Positions 62,557 through 64,000 of a stretch of DNA of 64,000 bases are shown piece by piece. A program made the translations under genes and the position numbers. The DNA is taken from positions 744,001-808,000 of the forward strand of contig NZ_FTMX01000001.1 in NCBI RefSeq assembly GCF_900156045.1. The letters run 5' to 3'. The DNA is from Peribacillus simplex. GTDB lineage: Bacteria; Bacillota; Bacilli; Bacillales; DSM-1321. A model generated the notes under the pieces. That model was not told the DNA's origin and did no database searches. It worked only from the letters and a program-made list of their open reading frames with translations. Numbering within the stretch: the first letter of the stretch is position 1; every line of letters begins with the position of its first letter.

Positions 62557-63264
62557 ATGAATCATGAAAAACTATCGATGAGATTAGAACGTGTTGCCAT
62601 ACATATACCAAAAGGAAGCATCCTTGCAGATATAGGTTCAGACCATGCTTACTTGCCATGCTATGCGGTGACTAACGGCTTGTGTGACAGCGCTATAGCA
62701 GGTGAGGTTGTAGAAGGTCCCTATCAGTCAGCACGCAAGCAAGTGGCAATGACGGGGCTTGGGGACAAGATAGAGGTCCGCAAAGGAAACGGGCTTGAAG
62801 TATTGAATCCTGATGAAGCGACATGCATTACGATTGCAGGCATGGGTGGGACGTTAATATCAAGTATATTGGAAAGCGGAAAAGGGAAACTCGGCAAGGC
62901 AGAAAGGCTTATCCTTCAGCCTAATGTAGGTGCGGCGAATGTTCGCAGCTGGCTAATCGAAAACGGCTGGGAACTTAGTGGAGAGGAAATCCTTGAAGAA
63001 GATGGGAAAATCTACGAGATCTTAATTGCCAAAAAAGGAGACCCGCTCCGCCCTTATGGGGTGAACAAGCAAGCCGGCCTCACTTTCGGTCCATACTTAA
63101 GAGAGCAATTCAGTGACATTTTCATAAAAAAATGGCAGCTTGAGAAAAAACATTTGGAAAGAATCATCGAACAATTGGATGAAAGCGGAAGAAGCGGACT
63201 GGAAACGAAGCGCAATGAATTAAAATCTCAAATTTCAGTAATTGAGGAGGTGCTTAAAGGGTGA
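62557..63264 (+). CDS. trmK: tRNA (adenine22-N1)-methyltransferase TrmK
   Basis: 235 residues. Starts MNHEKLSMRLERVAIHI; motif I ILADIGSDHAYLP, then AGEVVEGPYQSA, TIAGMGGTLI and LQPNVGAANVRSWL, the COG2384 pattern. Methylates A22 of bacterial tRNAs. The frame is open 58 codons upstream across the cccA terminator, so the ATG at 62557 is the real start. Stop overlaps the yqfO start. Confidence 0.94.
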   Translation: MNHEKLSMRLERVAIHIPKGSILADIGSDHAYLPCYAVTNGLCDSAIAGEVVEGPYQSARKQVAMTGLGDKIEVRKGNGLEVLNPDEATCITIAGMGGTLISSILESGKGKLGKAERLILQPNVGAANVRSWLIENGWELSGEEILEEDGKIYEILIAKKGDPLRPYGVNKQAGLTFGPYLREQFSDIFIKKWQLEKKHLERIIEQLDESGRSGLETKRNELKSQISVIEEVLKG

Positions 63265-64000
63265 AGACAGTGAATGGCCACGAAATCATTGAAACGTTTG
63301 AACGATTCTCCCCAAAGCAATATGCAATGGAGGGAGATCCAATCGGGCTGCATGTCGGGCAGCTCAATAAGCCGGTTACTAAAGTGCTGATTGCCCTTGA
63401 TGTGCTGGAAGAGGTTGTAGACGAAGCGATAGAACATGGCGTGGAATTGATCATCGCCCACCATCCGCTTATTTACCGACCATTGAAAAGGATCGATACA
63501 AACGCAGCTGGAGGCCGAATCATCGAAAAGCTGATCAAACATGATATCGCTGTATATGCTGCACATACCAATTTGGATGTTGCTAAGGGCGGAGTGAATG
63601 ATTTACTTGCCGAAGCGCTACAATTGCAGGATACAGAGGTATTGATTCCAACTTACGAAACAGCTCTAAAGAAATTGGTCGTATATGTTCCAAAGACCGA
63701 CGAACAAAAGGTGAGGGAAGCCCTAGGTAAGGCAGGGGCCGGAGCGATCGGGAACTACAGCAATTGTTCGTTTTCGGGAGAAGGTACCGGACGTTTCTTG
63801 CCAGGTGTAGGCAGTGAACCGGTAATTGGCTCTAAAGGAAAACTTGAAGAGGTAGCTGAAATGAGGGTTGAAACGATATTCCCGGAAAATATCGAGAAAA
63901 AAGTGCTAGCTGCGATGATTAAAGCCCATCCATATGAGGAAGTTGCTCACGATATATATAAACTGGAGAACAAAGGTGAGTCCCTTGGCTTAGGAAAGAT
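63261..64000 (+). CDS. yqfO: Nif3-like dinuclear metal centre protein YqfO, partial
   Basis: Open to the window end, 246 codons visible. GTG start with GAGGAGG 10 bases upstream, overlapping trmK by four bases. MKTVNGHEIIETFERFSP, VELIIAHHPLIYR (metal-site histidines) and YAAHTNLDV are Nif3/GTP cyclohydrolase 1 type 2 family landmarks; the following PII-like insert (KLVVYVPKTDEQKVREAL) begins near residue 130. Function in the cell unknown. The C-terminal part lies outside the window. Confidence 0.94.
   Translation, partial: MKTVNGHEIIETFERFSPKQYAMEGDPIGLHVGQLNKPVTKVLIALDVLEEVVDEAIEHGVELIIAHHPLIYRPLKRIDTNAAGGRIIEKLIKHDIAVYAAHTNLDVAKGGVNDLLAEALQLQDTEVLIPTYETALKKLVVYVPKTDEQKVREALGKAGAGAIGNYSNCSFSGEGTGRFLPGVGSEPVIGSKGKLEEVAEMRVETIFPENIEKKVLAAMIKAHPYEEVAHDIYKLENKGESLGLGK

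Overview
The window is a chromosomal segment of a spore-forming, low-to-moderate G+C Firmicute of the family Bacillaceae. Gene content and order follow the Bacillus subtilis yrrS-yqfO part of the chromosome very closely (yrrT-mtnN-mccA-mccB-yrhC; sda/yqeG to yqeM; comER/comEA-EB-EC; holA to yqeV; rpsU-yqeY-yqeZ-floA-yqfB to era-yqzL-recO-glyQS-ccpN-yqfL-yqxD-dnaG-sigA-cccA-trmK-yqfO). Differences from B. subtilis (intact sigK with no skin element, a pssA/psd pair here, deoC after mtaB) point to a relative outside the B. subtilis group, perhaps Peribacillus or a neighbour; that genus guess is inference. Almost every protein call rests on recognising family motifs and B. subtilis-like sequence, not on a search.

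Layout. 1-4450: end of a yrrS-like gene, yrzA, and the methionine-to-cysteine (reverse transsulfuration) operon yrrT-mtnN-mccA-mccB-yrhC. 4450-7000: an accessory stretch of very small genes (a promoter-driven 31-codon ORF, yrzI, two overlapping tiny ORFs, a YjcZ-like gene, small membrane proteins) around an uninterrupted sigK. 7100-10430: an M3 oligoendopeptidase and divergent pssA/psd for phosphatidylethanolamine synthesis. 10480-16100: sda with a DnaA-box promoter, then yqeG-yqeH-aroE-yhbY-nadD-yqeK-rsfS-yqeM. 16200-20960: competence genes comER/comEA-comEB-comEC (comEC is frame-disrupted) and yqzM. 21300-27700: holA, rpsT, gpr, spoIIP, yqxA, lepA. 27800-37300: hemW and the CIRCE-controlled hrcA-grpE-dnaK-dnaJ-prmA-rsmE-mtaB heat-shock operon. 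37450-39700: deoC, a MITE-like element, yqeW. 39900-46330: rpsU-yqeY, a SigW-type promoter driving yqeZ-floA-yqfB, then sporulation genes yqfC-yqfD and phoH. 46500-55170: pgpH-ybeY-dgkA-cdd-era-yqzL-recO and T-box-controlled glyQS. 55330-64000: ccpN-yqfL, yqxD-dnaG-sigA, a membrane protein whose tail was rewritten by a second MITE copy, cccA, trmK and the start of yqfO.

The most unusual observations are: (i) two copies of a roughly 220-bp fold-back element with matching terminal inverted repeats and perfect, different 8-bp target-site duplications, one of which supplies the stop codon of its host gene; (ii) comEC split by a -1 frame change just after an in-phase T TTT TTA heptamer; (iii) yqfC, whose Shine-Dalgarno sequence lies in the 3' arm of a terminator-like hairpin with a SigE-like -10 in the loop; and (iv) the tiny-ORF cluster at 4571-5337. 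No rRNA, tRNA or CRISPR array was seen.
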